Assembly (NCBI GenBank): GCA_009840305.1
Contig: VXNY01000007.1
Span: 1 to 64,000, forward strand
DNA: 64,000 nucleotides
Direction: 5' to 3'
Source: Gammaproteobacteria bacterium
Lineage (GTDB): Bacteria; Pseudomonadota; Gammaproteobacteria; Pseudomonadales; Azotimanducaceae
Shown: in pieces, positions 45,901-53,622 of the stretch
Layout of the letters: each line of letters starts with the position of its first letter
Position numbering within the stretch: the stretch's first letter is position 1
Translations under genes and position numbers: made by a program
The notes under the pieces: model-generated
Database searches by the model: none
Told to the model about the DNA's origin: nothing
Seen by the model: only the letters and a program-made list of their open reading frames with translations

Positions 45901-45994
45901 GAGGGACTATCGATTGGTATTTAATGTCACGATCGACGGAACGAGGGGGGACTACTCAAGTGACGTAATGGTTGTGCTCCCGTCGTCAAATTGA
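39998..45994 (+). CDS. Giant secreted subtilisin-like (S8) serine protease
   Basis: 1998 residues, strong ribosome site AAGGAGGAG. An N-terminal signal/anchor helix (9-28) and a propeptide-like region to about 320 come first. The S8 catalytic domain has Asp335 (GVMDSGLNLSHPD), His377 (DGHGTHV) and Ser564 (SGTSMSSPAVAG). A beta-domain (TDRLDIVLTWDEPP) follows. Three ~128-residue repeats then begin near 1062, 1192 and 1317 (NDxFxxAxxISGxxG...W), followed by a propeller-like region (about 1480-1900) with YVYKIGEGTIAAYRV-type blades, and a beta-sandwich tail. No type-IX or PEP-CTERM sorting signal is seen. It is the largest gene of the block splitting tonB and yqgE. Confidence 0.92.
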   Translation: MQRIRVAISCFALVGLVCLSVFLHQVIFKPEHTQEVSNTKVERTSKPDISNSQTRNAKQVVEFQRFTSESPELVPASSSNRSSSESTGSVNHGLKTVELTDFRGEMKKGKLTKKPSVDISAHPSLPWFTKDASAIAFPDSKESANRDYFYAWIQLNPNHLDSIKRDTFESLQVEIYDGGSEYRRVRLPRDTDILKKLLAHETVLALGNKPISEKVGPNFREEIYTSIASETKEVFITLMTKTKLMHWQQEIENIGGIIKHWDPTLRVLVAFVPYGKLVELAEWDFVQAVEPAGTVVLTLDSAVPVSGVDGLRTHLGTNGSFTGITGSNITIGVMDSGLNLSHPDISATRDSICGESFQSLENGQLDNDDLWFDADGHGTHVTSIFAGAGVDDRSRAGFAPGVRHIRFAKAFAKDSPFASNSSILKAMEYFTEESSCEWNGAESAAMKPNVVNMSLSGITSDTGYRTGAKKLDWAVWNHDQVYVVSQGNARERCALFTGYSQYASAKNSVSVAWLTDSLFANYCTSLGPAADGRMIPNVGMTGDGILAADGAGAEFGYTSKSGTSMSSPAVAGIATLLMGTDDGFKTNPALVRAQLMATAIKADAYFEDATYAPRSNTNGTGEINNQYGIGAVSARTAITQGPNDAWSSHSAVSEIENDEYAYIEIEIPENTDRLDIVLTWDEPPNDNVGSAVMADLDLYLGPDEDCDVTECGEFVSSSRVDNLEYLVISNPVAGTKRITVIPHNIFQFTPRIAVSWMFIANSTPQLEIELESDTLNTANTRRPRLEFTVSTDGFVAGGVSLYFACREQSSDDCDYWLDEEDSRWQPGSQVLREDGTFQDLTGGYIGDPLLMGEVVSGEDQEVTLVFPPSLKTGSHQLYISAASANAHSDVTAVDVLVDSQELPSQSSAITNGYATTAIEFTGDSGTVSLDLAAGARQPGELAIDKQVLEVAYGIPRYLFISRVFAQGYVLSRSAWYKISSTTAAKYAIQITSQNPRNANVTFQVLTADEMFEPLAGNIWSTDEHEFYIQPDTDYYLRVNTYNTIQVPELEFSWQKLDTKPVNDQFSDSITISGASGDVTGNNAYATVELGEPGGHIAVGTTWFTWTAPSDGVWTFDADAPYSNNSPQVLVYLGDSVDDLRLVSDSSYFNADVPVLENQEYKICVSSNGQAIDFQGTYELSWEESTSSRLMPNDMFANAIEISGSQGSRITCDPCTRDRTIEMGEPSETTSNSLWWAWEASRTGKFTFRISNAQVDTLSAFVGSTLSTLTHLETAPEFVLDATSGTTYYIVVHRNSGLEYSRDRSENVSFQWGATPENDRISAASSLSGTTGSTSMTLKYATTTPDESRANGLTSTGVHSSVWGSWTPTAGFNGWMKFETETWEDAELQSATDQYFLAIHKRDDTNDRWDLIASTDRSFIISGRPEAIFQPEAGAEYLVQVAMRSNDTEFSTGQTVIDISWDEARVPSWLTSSQDFYELGSPTGHNIEELIDPTAGAIVGSSLDKLLITVEDEMLVLGLSDDTDDLHVLETIPYEDADGEAVDVPVLSVLGWNAARRALYAPLNTGFVLFEGLDQSSRSVSTCSVVQDFSQSPTQVLHSGTGRYVYKIGEGTIAAYRVDGPCELSLIQVATASFASHALKTQLLELEGVRFATFDPIQNYLYALSDDRLFTFPIDNETGMLGSPTTITNESWLTSAGLSGNSNRFDGASITLDASGDFLFAVGRNSPAVALFDLTTAPPNPTAIAAIDSYNIDEIFNFSVYFPSHIRRPNRWDSEDCVVNSVHRTEQPTIEVFCRFGRAGPFGYAPSMNYVVTFDESTRQLYVSDWSSEEQPDRYGNRLPPFSDLVDVFGVNTQNGKFSYLVVNDWRESIHRFERVTGANDSIPTPEFEVYDEYLVRLVAIDVEPNAIKLGNLSYTECTAFDNTGVDGVTYTVHSSSWQVRNALGESWSDVAETTRTDNQLCPYGPPDSRDYRLVFNVTIDGTRGDYSSDVMVVLPSSN

Positions 45995-46119
45995 ACGATG
46001 TTGTTCACAAAGATTGCCTTGAAATCGACGAAGTTGGCAACCTCTTCCTAACACGATCTGTTCGTACAATGTTTCCTGGTAATTTCTAATTCAAACTTCA
46101 TAACCCAAGGTAGCATCCT

Positions 46120-46689
46120 ATGAAAAATGTACTGGTACTCTTCGCGCTGTTCATCGTAGTCGTCCCTTGTGCTACACAAGAGAGGCAGTTGTATGGATTT
46201 GGTGGTTTTTCCATGTTTGATGAGGAGCTCGAAACTGGCGTCGGCGATGGGGCTGGCTTACGGGTTGGGCTTGGGTTTCAATTCAATGAACGGTTTGGTG
46301 TTGAGGGATTCCTTGATCGCGCACCGGAGATAAGCCCAGACACCATACTCAGAAGCTTCGGTAGGACAGTGACTTCTTATAGCATCTCGACAGTTGGGAA
46401 CACATACATTTCAGTCGGCGGTACGCTTACGTTTCCGTTCAACAACAAGGTCTCCGGTATCGTGAAAGCTGGAGTATCCAACTACGCCGCCGAACTCGAT
46501 AGCTTTGTTGTTGACGAGATAGATTATTGTGCTCTAGGTGAGTGCGACGATAGTGGCGCTGACGTGTTCTTTTCTGGTGGTCTAATTCTTCAAATGCAAC
46601 AGAATACTGCAATTGAATTCTCATTTACCCAGTTTAACGGGGACGCTGAAGCTCTGACGTTCGGTGCAATTTTTAGATATCACTTTTAA
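46120..46689 (+). CDS. Outer-membrane beta-barrel protein
   Basis: 189 residues with a signal peptide (MKNVLVLFALFIVVVPCATQ). A short barrel follows with strands LRVGLGFQFNERFGVEGFL, TYISVGGTLTFPFNNKVSGI and the end TFGAIFRYHF (C-terminal Phe). A loop holds a Cys pair (YCALGECDDSG). It is the best intact match to the decayed copy at 9761-10270. It follows the giant protease by 125 bp with its own ribosome site and ends before a terminator, so it may be expressed alone or with the protease. Confidence 0.78.
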   Translation: MKNVLVLFALFIVVVPCATQERQLYGFGGFSMFDEELETGVGDGAGLRVGLGFQFNERFGVEGFLDRAPEISPDTILRSFGRTVTSYSISTVGNTYISVGGTLTFPFNNKVSGIVKAGVSNYAAELDSFVVDEIDYCALGECDDSGADVFFSGGLILQMQQNTAIEFSFTQFNGDAEALTFGAIFRYHF

Positions 46690-46802
46690 CGACAACCTTG
46701 CAAAACTTGAAGCAAAACAACAAGTCTTTGTTGGCGAAAGGTGTTCCGACATTGGGTGACTAGCTCGCAAACAAAGATTCGGTCGCACTAGATCATCTAG
46801 GG

Positions 46803-46828
46803 AAAGCCATCTTTACGATGGCTTTTTT
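46803..46828 (+). terminator. Intrinsic terminator
   Basis: AAAGCCATC-TTTAC-GATGGCTTT makes a nine-pair stem with T-run 46823-46828, about 114 bp after the barrel gene. Confidence 0.85.
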
Positions 46829-46868
46829 GCTACAGTCTTCTCCGCAAAAGAAAACTCGTAAATATCTT

Positions 46869-47800
46869 TTATCTACGGTCGCGAGGCACTTCTCGGTTTG
46901 GATAGGTAATCTTTTTAGTCTCTTCTTTGTCGACTCGTTCAACGATCACTTCGTCCGAATCGCTTTCGGGCGCATCGTCGTCATTGTCTTCTTCGGGCTC
47001 GACTATTGTAGGGGACGGCGGAGGTGAAGTTGTTCCGCTAGAGTCGTTCGGAGGACGCGTTACCGGATCGGACGGAGCCGGTGGAGTGAAAGGTGGAATT
47101 CGGGGAATAGGCGCTTTCCATAGCTCATCATCATCGTCGTCTTCCAGCCTCCAATCGGACCCACAATAGCCAATGGTTTACCGACATTGATTCTCAAGTT
47201 TACGTCGTGCAAAACCGGGACACCAGAGTCGTAGGCAAAGCCTAAATTTTGAACTTCGACGGATGTAATTTCGTTTGGGATGGTGTTGGTACTGTTTGAT
47301 CGCGAAACTATGTCGAATTGCGCATCCATAACCTCGAGCACACGTTCCACAGAAGCTTGTGCGGTTTGCATTTCAGGGACCCAAGCAGCCATTCCCCTCG
47401 CCGGTTCCAAGAAATACCGTACCCACATCATCAACGCAAGAAGACCCGTAACTACAAAGACTCCCTGCACGACTTCTATGCCACCGACCGCCAGGGTGAT
47501 GCCAGTGATCATTCTCCCCATAGTCATCACAATGGGCAGGTAGACCACCTATAGAGTGAGGTTTTCGACTGCGACATCAGTCAACCTACTGGTCGGCGAT
47601 CGAAAAACCAAAAAGACTGTTGCTGAACGTCGCCAAAAAGCATCGTCGCGAATGGTATAACTCGCATTCGACGGAACGTTGCAGACATGCATCACAAACC
47701 GCTGACTATAGCACTGGCAAGTAGCCCGGGCAACAAAATCAAAAATGCCCACAGTGTGAGGTCAGCATAGGGGACCGTTTTCGTGACCGTCTGCCCCCTT
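46869..47800 (-). pseudogene. Chimeric relic: ABC exporter fragment joined to cadherin-like lipoprotein 3' end
   Basis: Read on the minus strand, 47800-47145 is a damaged copy of the ABC exporter gene 53623-55467 (TLWA...; RRPVG-stop; VYLPIVMTMGRMITGITLAV...; LAIVGPIGGWKT). Stops and shifts are present, and about 345 bp is missing between RRPVG and the segment before VYLPIV. Precisely at Walker A it switches to the 3' end of the cadherin-like gene 50037-52289 (DDDDELWKAP ... REVPRDRR-stop, 47144-46869). The switch lies in GAAGACGAC (47136-47144), a nine-base word present in both parents (54263-54271 and 50298-50306). It looks like a duplicated segment shortened by microhomology deletion. Confidence 0.85.
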
Positions 47801-48017
47801 CCCCGTCTCTTTTAACCAAAAAAATGGACGCTAACGCTACTACTTATCAGCTGCACTTCGCGTTATAGCTTCGCTGACCTACGTTTCCAACTTAGAAGGT
47901 GTTGTTAAATGTGCCAGCACCCTTTCACAGAAGGATTGTTCAACTCAGTCAGGGTTCATTTTTGTACAGTATTTTCGACCGAACCAACATTCGTGCTCAC
48001 ATTGCGCTTGAAACTAA

Positions 48018-48725
48018 CTAGTTCGTGTAAATACCACCAATTGAGCACCACTCTCCATCTTCTACGCTTTGTACCGTGTTGGCATAATCCTCATAAAAAT
48101 CTGCATATACGAGGTGCGCCGCTGTAGCAAGGGTCTCAGTCGCTACCAGTAACGTTGGTATTACCTCTCTTCTTATTCGGCCTTTATATGCAGCATCGTA
48201 TACAGCGGCCACAATAATATCTATAAACTCAGAATCGAAACCTAGTGATGCTTGAAATCTATGATAAAAAGCCAAATACTGCATTCTCAATCTATAACCT
48301 CTTAGCCCGCCCTCAATATCAAAACAGGTTTGTATGTTAGCGTCTTGCCATGTTATTTCGACAGACGGCCATAATACGTCCAAACGGATACCCATGAATT
48401 CCTCAACAAGTTCGTCAAAATCCGACTCTTCTACAGCATCTTCAAGGTTTATGTCACTGGGAAGTTCTAAATCAGGGATACATCCGCCATGATAGCCATA
48501 TTGAAAGGGAACTCTAGGACAAATGTCTTTGATTCGAGGCAGCTCCTCACTCTGAATCGTGAGAAAAGGGTCAACGTCTTCATAATCCAAAATACCATCT
48601 CCATCCCAATCGTTAAAAGCATAACCCTCAACGTTAGGTGCATTACTCGGTATGTGAAGATGATAACTGAACCCTCCTGTATATGTAATTAGAAAGGAAA
48701 GTGAGATTGCTAACAGTACGCTCAT
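48018..48725 (-). CDS. Secreted protein with an EF-hand-like calcium loop
   Basis: 235 residues, with perfect ribosome site AAAGGAGGA before ATG 48725. An N-terminal signal peptide (about 1-19) is followed by DWDGDGILDYEDVDPF (about 39-54), which matches thrombospondin type-3/EF-hand calcium loops (DxDGDGIxDxxD). The rest is helical with aromatic residues (AFYHRFQASLGFDSEFIDII) and four cysteines. Base composition is more AT-rich than its neighbours, hinting at recent acquisition. Family not recognised. It is located between the chimeric relic and a hypothetical gene. Confidence 0.65.
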   Translation of the reverse strand: MSVLLAISLSFLITYTGGFSYHLHIPSNAPNVEGYAFNDWDGDGILDYEDVDPFLTIQSEELPRIKDICPRVPFQYGYHGGCIPDLELPSDINLEDAVEESDFDELVEEFMGIRLDVLWPSVEITWQDANIQTCFDIEGGLRGYRLRMQYLAFYHRFQASLGFDSEFIDIIVAAVYDAAYKGRIRREVIPTLLVATETLATAAHLVYADFYEDYANTVQSVEDGEWCSIGGIYTN

Positions 48726-48980
48726 TCGCGTCCTCCTTTAGTAAAGTACGATTGAGTTTGAAGGGGATATTCTATCAATGTGAAAGCAAGAAGCATCAGA
48801 AAACAGAAATTCTACATTTCTCTTGAAGGGTATCAAAACTTTTGTAAATTTTGGGTGTTTTCGGTGGTGTTTTTCGAAGTTTAGGGGTAGTCTCCCTGCC
48901 GGAGTGTCAAAATTTGTTGAAGGTTTGATGGATCTGGAGTATTTTTAACCTCTTAAAACCAAATCGAGGCACGGAAGCCC

Positions 48981-49394
48981 ATGAACGAGCAAAGTAAGAA
49001 AGTCGCGGTGACTCAATGCTTGGTAGTCATCGCTCAATTACTTCAGATCTGTCAGACAGTGTTCTTTCGATCAGAAGCAGAGTATCCGAAGTTAGCGCAA
49101 ATTAAACATTGCTTTCGCAAACATTTGACCATGGTGTTGTCGTTACTCAATTTTAAAAATCATTCGTTGTGTCAATGTCTGAAAGGACCAAATCCAGACG
49201 ACTGGCTGGAGTTCAGCGGGTTATTGCAGGATCAGCGTCAGCAGCGCGCACACGAAAATAATCTTGACTTGTTTGAAGTGGAGCAGATACCGACTAACTC
49301 GACCTGTGAGCAGCGGGGAGCTTTGGATGAGGTTCACGCAAGTGGTTTTGAAGGGGTATTTCGAGCACTGTTTCAATCGGTTGAAGACCATTAA
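48981..49394 (+). CDS. Hypothetical protein
   Basis: 137 residues, soluble, cysteine-containing (CLVVIAQLLQICQ and CQCLKGP). The N-terminal half is helical; the C-terminal half is Gln/Glu-rich (LLQDQRQQRAHENNLDLFEV). A weak GGAAG ribosome site precedes ATG 48981. No family recognised. The coding potential is moderate. Confidence 0.45.
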   Translation: MNEQSKKVAVTQCLVVIAQLLQICQTVFFRSEAEYPKLAQIKHCFRKHLTMVLSLLNFKNHSLCQCLKGPNPDDWLEFSGLLQDQRQQRAHENNLDLFEVEQIPTNSTCEQRGALDEVHASGFEGVFRALFQSVEDH

Positions 49395-50036
49395 TTGTGT
49401 CTGGAATTTTAGACCCTTGAAGGCTTGGTGTTAATCGCCTTGGATGTTACTGGGCATATTCATATAGCTTGATTCTTTATGCCCCTTGCCGTATCACCAC
49501 GCATCAAGAAGACGAACGGACGTACAGTCATCAAGTGATGGCCGCGGCGACGGTGCGTCCCAAAACTTCATCGTCGTAGCCGTTTGGTGTGGCTCTGCTC
49601 AGTTGAGTTAATGGAGCGAAAAAAATGACTGTGAGCAGCACGCAACGAAACCACGACAACACTGGAGAAATATTGCTTTCATCAAGCTCGTGCCGGTCCA
49701 CAAGAGGTTCAATAGCGACCCGCAACGACCCTTGAAGGAGCTCAAGAACGTGTGTTTCGAGATTGTCCGTTCAATGGCCCACATCCGGAAGTGAAAGGAA
49801 GGTCTTACAATGTCAACGAAAGACCAAACAAGGAGGCTGCCGGCTGGTAGGAGATTGGGTGACGACTCTACCTTTATCCAGAAAAAATAGTGCGCGTCAC
49901 ATCCTTTAAACACGGCATCGATGGCTCATCGAGAATTGCATTTTTTAGTCCATCCGAACGTTGACTGGGATGAATTTCGAACACGATTTCCAATTGCTAA
50001 TGTATAGTAATCGCAGAGAAAGCAGGAACAACACCG
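49395..50036 (-). other. Intergenic region with an open fragment
   Basis: 642 bp. A minus-strand frame 49770-49531 is open without ATG and reads LETHVLELLQGSLRVAIEPL ... ESNISPVLSWFRCVLLTVIF, protein-like with one hydrophobic helix. It may be the end of a lost gene. No other feature was found. Confidence 0.3.
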
Positions 50037-52289
50037 TTATCTGCGATCGCGAGGCACTTCTCGGTTTGGATCGGTAATCTTTTTAGTCTCTTCTTTGTCG
50101 ACTCGTTCGACGATCACTTCGTCCGAATCCCTAGTAGGTGTGGAGTCGTCGTCATCGTCTTCCGATTCGACCGGTGGTGCAGGTCGTGATGATTCGCCAG
50201 TATCTTTAGGTGGACGCGCTACGGGATCGCTTGGAGCTGGCGGTGGGTTGGACGGAACCCGAGGATTCGGTGCTTTCCAAAGTTCTTCATCATCATCGTC
50301 GTCTTCGACGACATGACGGGCAACTTGAAGCTGTCTGGTCTCAATTCTGATGAAGTCTTTTGGCGAAGAAGCTCCCTTATCATCTATTGCATATACTCGA
50401 ATACGACGCGAATGTCCGTCGATTACATCAGGCTTGTACACTACGTTTAGATTACACCACGCACCTTCCTCTGTCTCGCAGGCACCACCAGTAGTAAAAG
50501 ATATCGCATCCGTTACGCTTGTCCCATTCACTTTAATGCTATCGGCTCGACGGTTGTCGATGGTTTGAATCACGAATTGTTTTATAGTGCCATCTGGATC
50601 TCGAGCTCGCAAGGTGAAGTTCACGACGCCAGCTGTTCGATCATAACTAGGTGTGGGCAACTGCACCAACGGTGGCGAGTTCACTACTTCGATTGTGAAA
50701 CTAGCGAACGCGCTCAATCCCGTTCGATCGCGCACCTCTATACGATAGACGCTAACTCCGCGCTTAGTTGCTTCGAAGCGGAGATAGTCTAACTCGCCCA
50801 CCGTGCCACTATTCGGGTAGAACTTTCCATTAGCTCGCGGTGTTTGTCGAATTTCAAATCGGTCAATGTCGTTTTCGGTATCGGAGACTCTGACGTCAAT
50901 GTCTAGTCGCGAACCTACCGTAGTCTCAAATTCAGTCCTTCGCAAACGGATCGTAGGGGGATCGGGTTGTTCGGTTACAGTTACAGTAGTTGTAGCTTCC
51001 AGACTTCGATCTCCCTCATCATCAATCGCGACCCATTGAAACGAGTCATAACCAGAGAAATTTTCGTTCGGAACATATAGCCAACGGCCACTACCAATGT
51101 CATCGACCCGACCATTCGCGGGGGACTGAACGATCTTGTAAGACACGATAGTTCCATCGAGATCTTGTGCTCGTAGGTCAACGTATATGCCTGTGCTGTC
51201 TTCGACGGTGACCCAACTTGATGATTCCGACGTCGGACGATCATTAACAGAGTCGACGGAGATGGATACCACGGCCGGTTGTGAAACACCACCTTGATCG
51301 TCAATTGCGACGTAAGCGAACGAATCACTTCCAAAATAGTCCTTGTATGGCGTGTAAGTTCGTTTCGACCCAGATCCACTGAGCGTTCCATTTACGGGTA
51401 AGGTCGTGATACCATAACGCGATACCGTTCCATCTGAATCCGTAGCTATAAGCTCCACTTGAGTATCGGAATCCTCAAGCATCACTACATCCAAGTCTTC
51501 TACCTCAGGAAGAGAGTTATCAGGTACGTTGGTTGAGGAAATGTCTTCTGGTGTGGTCGTTACTGGCTCCGTTTGCTCGGGAGCAACTGCAGCGGTATCA
51601 CTGGTTGCTGATTCATTCTCAGCCGATACCTGTTCTGACGCACGTAGACTAACTCGAACCGACACCTTAGCATTATCGGAACGTAACCCTAAATCGTCAA
51701 TCGCGATATATTCAAAGCTATCGTTGCCAAGAAAACCTGTACTGGGTGTATATCGAAACTTTGCTCCATTTAATTCGACGGTACCGTACCCAGGAGGCGT
51801 CGCGATTTGGTAGTCAACCACTTGTCCGTCGACATCAATAGCTTGCGGTGGAATCATTACAGCCATATTTACGGTCGTAGATGCTTGAACAGGTTCCGCA
51901 ACTGGAGCGTCATTGACCGCAGCAATATCGATTTTCACGGTCGCGGGTTTAGAGACGCGACCATTGTTGCGTAGAGTCACATACTCAAACTCGTCACTGC
52001 CAGAGTAATTTGTTGGTGGCGTGTAGTAAATATTTGGGGGTGTCCCACTAATTGACCCGTGTTCAGGAAAAGTCGAAATTTGGTAGCTAACTTTACGATC
52101 AGAAGGTTTCGTAGTCGTAAGAGTGATCGATGCAGAGGAATCTTCTTCAATGTCAAACTCGAGCGCTACGGGATCAGGACCACGGGTACAACCAGTTTGT
52201 ATCAGTACACAAACGCCCAACAGCGAACAAATTCCAACTAATCGATAGTGATTGACGCCGCTCTTTGAGTTGAGTTCAAGATTTGCCAT
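50037..52289 (-). CDS. Cadherin-like tandem-repeat lipoprotein
   Basis: 750 residues, ribosome site AAGGAGGG. The lipoprotein signal ends LIQTGC (Cys34). At least four ~95-residue Ig/cadherin-like domains follow, each closing with a motif of type YTPxxxFxGxDSFxYxAIDDxG, and two further beta-domains (about 455-650). The C-terminal ~100 residues are a disordered acidic and Pro-rich tail (EDDDDDEELWKAP ... REVPRDRR). Such repeats bind calcium or partner proteins at the cell surface. It lies downstream of the barrel gene and the ABC exporter genes on the same strand. Its last 270 bp were copied into the relic at 46869. Confidence 0.85.
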   Translation of the reverse strand: MANLELNSKSGVNHYRLVGICSLLGVCVLIQTGCTRGPDPVALEFDIEEDSSASITLTTTKPSDRKVSYQISTFPEHGSISGTPPNIYYTPPTNYSGSDEFEYVTLRNNGRVSKPATVKIDIAAVNDAPVAEPVQASTTVNMAVMIPPQAIDVDGQVVDYQIATPPGYGTVELNGAKFRYTPSTGFLGNDSFEYIAIDDLGLRSDNAKVSVRVSLRASEQVSAENESATSDTAAVAPEQTEPVTTTPEDISSTNVPDNSLPEVEDLDVVMLEDSDTQVELIATDSDGTVSRYGITTLPVNGTLSGSGSKRTYTPYKDYFGSDSFAYVAIDDQGGVSQPAVVSISVDSVNDRPTSESSSWVTVEDSTGIYVDLRAQDLDGTIVSYKIVQSPANGRVDDIGSGRWLYVPNENFSGYDSFQWVAIDDEGDRSLEATTTVTVTEQPDPPTIRLRRTEFETTVGSRLDIDVRVSDTENDIDRFEIRQTPRANGKFYPNSGTVGELDYLRFEATKRGVSVYRIEVRDRTGLSAFASFTIEVVNSPPLVQLPTPSYDRTAGVVNFTLRARDPDGTIKQFVIQTIDNRRADSIKVNGTSVTDAISFTTGGACETEEGAWCNLNVVYKPDVIDGHSRRIRVYAIDDKGASSPKDFIRIETRQLQVARHVVEDDDDDEELWKAPNPRVPSNPPPAPSDPVARPPKDTGESSRPAPPVESEDDDDDSTPTRDSDEVIVERVDKEETKKITDPNREVPRDRR

Positions 52290-52470
52290 TGAGCCCTCCT
52301 TGTTGTGTTGTAGACAACGTTAGAGGATTTTAGTTGCTGAACCGCTACGTGTGTTGAATACTTTCGTGTCGGCTGGTTGCGTATTTGTTATCGGCGAATG
52401 GAGTCTGGTAACAAAGTCTTTTCAGTAACTCAATAAAAGTGTGTTCGTTTGGAATTGGGTTCAAAACCGG

Positions 52471-53385
52471 CTATTCAAGTAGCCACGTAATGGTCAATCC
52501 TACATGAAAGAATCTAAGGGTGTCTATTTCTCTCTTGCTGGCGTACCCTTCAGGGATCGAATGACTTCTAAGCACGTCTAAAGTTCCAGTGGCTTCAAAA
52601 GAATCGAGTTGTGTGAATTTCCCACGTAAACCGATGAGAGTCGAATCGTTAAATTTCCAATCCACACCCGCAAACATTTGAATCGTCGGTGCCGAATCAC
52701 TCAGTGTTTCGTGCACTGAACTTGTCGTGCCCGCTAGATTCCTTCTAACCTCCTCCGAGTTCGGTAACGTACTACCAGTACTAATTTGAGTCCAATCGTT
52801 GTTTCTAACCCAAATTCGGCCTCCGTATATTGAGGTGTTGAGAAGACCAAGACCGAAGCCTAGATAAGGCTGTGTCTTTTGTCCTGATCGAAGGTTGTAC
52901 CTCAAATTTGCAAAGATGGAGTTCGATGTGATCGTTCCAATGTGTTCTTGTGCCCTATAAATCTCGTTACTCAGCTTATCTCGGGCGACACCCGATCGAC
53001 TGCTGATCGATTGAGTTTGATCCAACACAGACTCACCGTACGAAAACTCAATCTCTAACGACCAATTCTTCAACATCCCCGAGCCATTGATGTGGCGTCC
53101 TAGGATGACAGTACTAGCGATTCCCGATCCGTTGTCAAAGTTCGTTAACCATCCCGTTCCGGCGGTGGGACAACCCGCAAGCAGTCTCGATTCCTCACTG
53201 GGATTTATGATCGGGTCACAAACACTACCTTGATCAGTCGATGACCCAAGATAGTCAAAGTTCGACGTCGTGTTGAAACCAACATTTGTGCTGATATACA
53301 CGCCCCTGAACCTCTCAGCGTTGACACCGCCAACCATGAGGCACAAGGTGAAGATGACCAGCAGCTTGGTTGTAGATCTCTTCAT
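52471..53385 (-). CDS. Outer-membrane beta-barrel protein
   Basis: 304 residues with signal peptide (MKRSTTKLLVIFTLCLMVGGVNA). OmpW/OmpA-like strands follow, including GVYISTNVGFNTTSNFDYLG, NLRYNLRSGQKTQPYLGFGL, MFAGVDWKFNDSTLIGLRGK and the end FFHVGLTITWLLE. Long loops with two cysteines (SVCDPIINPSE...LAGC) probably face outside. The length suggests eight to ten strands. A GAGGAA ribosome site precedes the ATG. It is placed between the ABC exporter and the cadherin-like lipoprotein, all on the minus strand, perhaps one surface-related unit. Confidence 0.75.
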   Translation of the reverse strand: MKRSTTKLLVIFTLCLMVGGVNAERFRGVYISTNVGFNTTSNFDYLGSSTDQGSVCDPIINPSEESRLLAGCPTAGTGWLTNFDNGSGIASTVILGRHINGSGMLKNWSLEIEFSYGESVLDQTQSISSRSGVARDKLSNEIYRAQEHIGTITSNSIFANLRYNLRSGQKTQPYLGFGLGLLNTSIYGGRIWVRNNDWTQISTGSTLPNSEEVRRNLAGTTSSVHETLSDSAPTIQMFAGVDWKFNDSTLIGLRGKFTQLDSFEATGTLDVLRSHSIPEGYASKREIDTLRFFHVGLTITWLLE

Positions 53386-53622
53386 TTTTTAGATTCCTCG
53401 TAAGTGTTATTTCAAGAAGTTTAAGGTTCGCACACATTGAATTGAGAGTAAGTGCACATTACTATTCGCTAGCGTCGCGTGTTTCCACGACGATAACCAA
53501 CATCGGATGGACATCCTTCAACTCGCAATTTCCTACTATCGGTCATACGCGACCTTGTCGCAACAGGAGGAAGACGCAACTTAGAGAGTTTGTTGGCTCT
53601 CAACAGTTTTCGACTGCGCATA

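Noticed and set aside
46927-47169. Serine-rich plus-strand frames here and at 50095-50316 and 12035-12454
   Set aside because: They are antisense shadows of Asp/Glu-rich minus-strand coding sequence (GAC/GAT runs read as TCG/TCA).
49531-49770. Open fragment suspected to be part of a transposase (NGYDDEVLGR)
   Set aside because: The resemblance is a handful of residues; no inverted repeats, other transposase motifs or target duplications were found.
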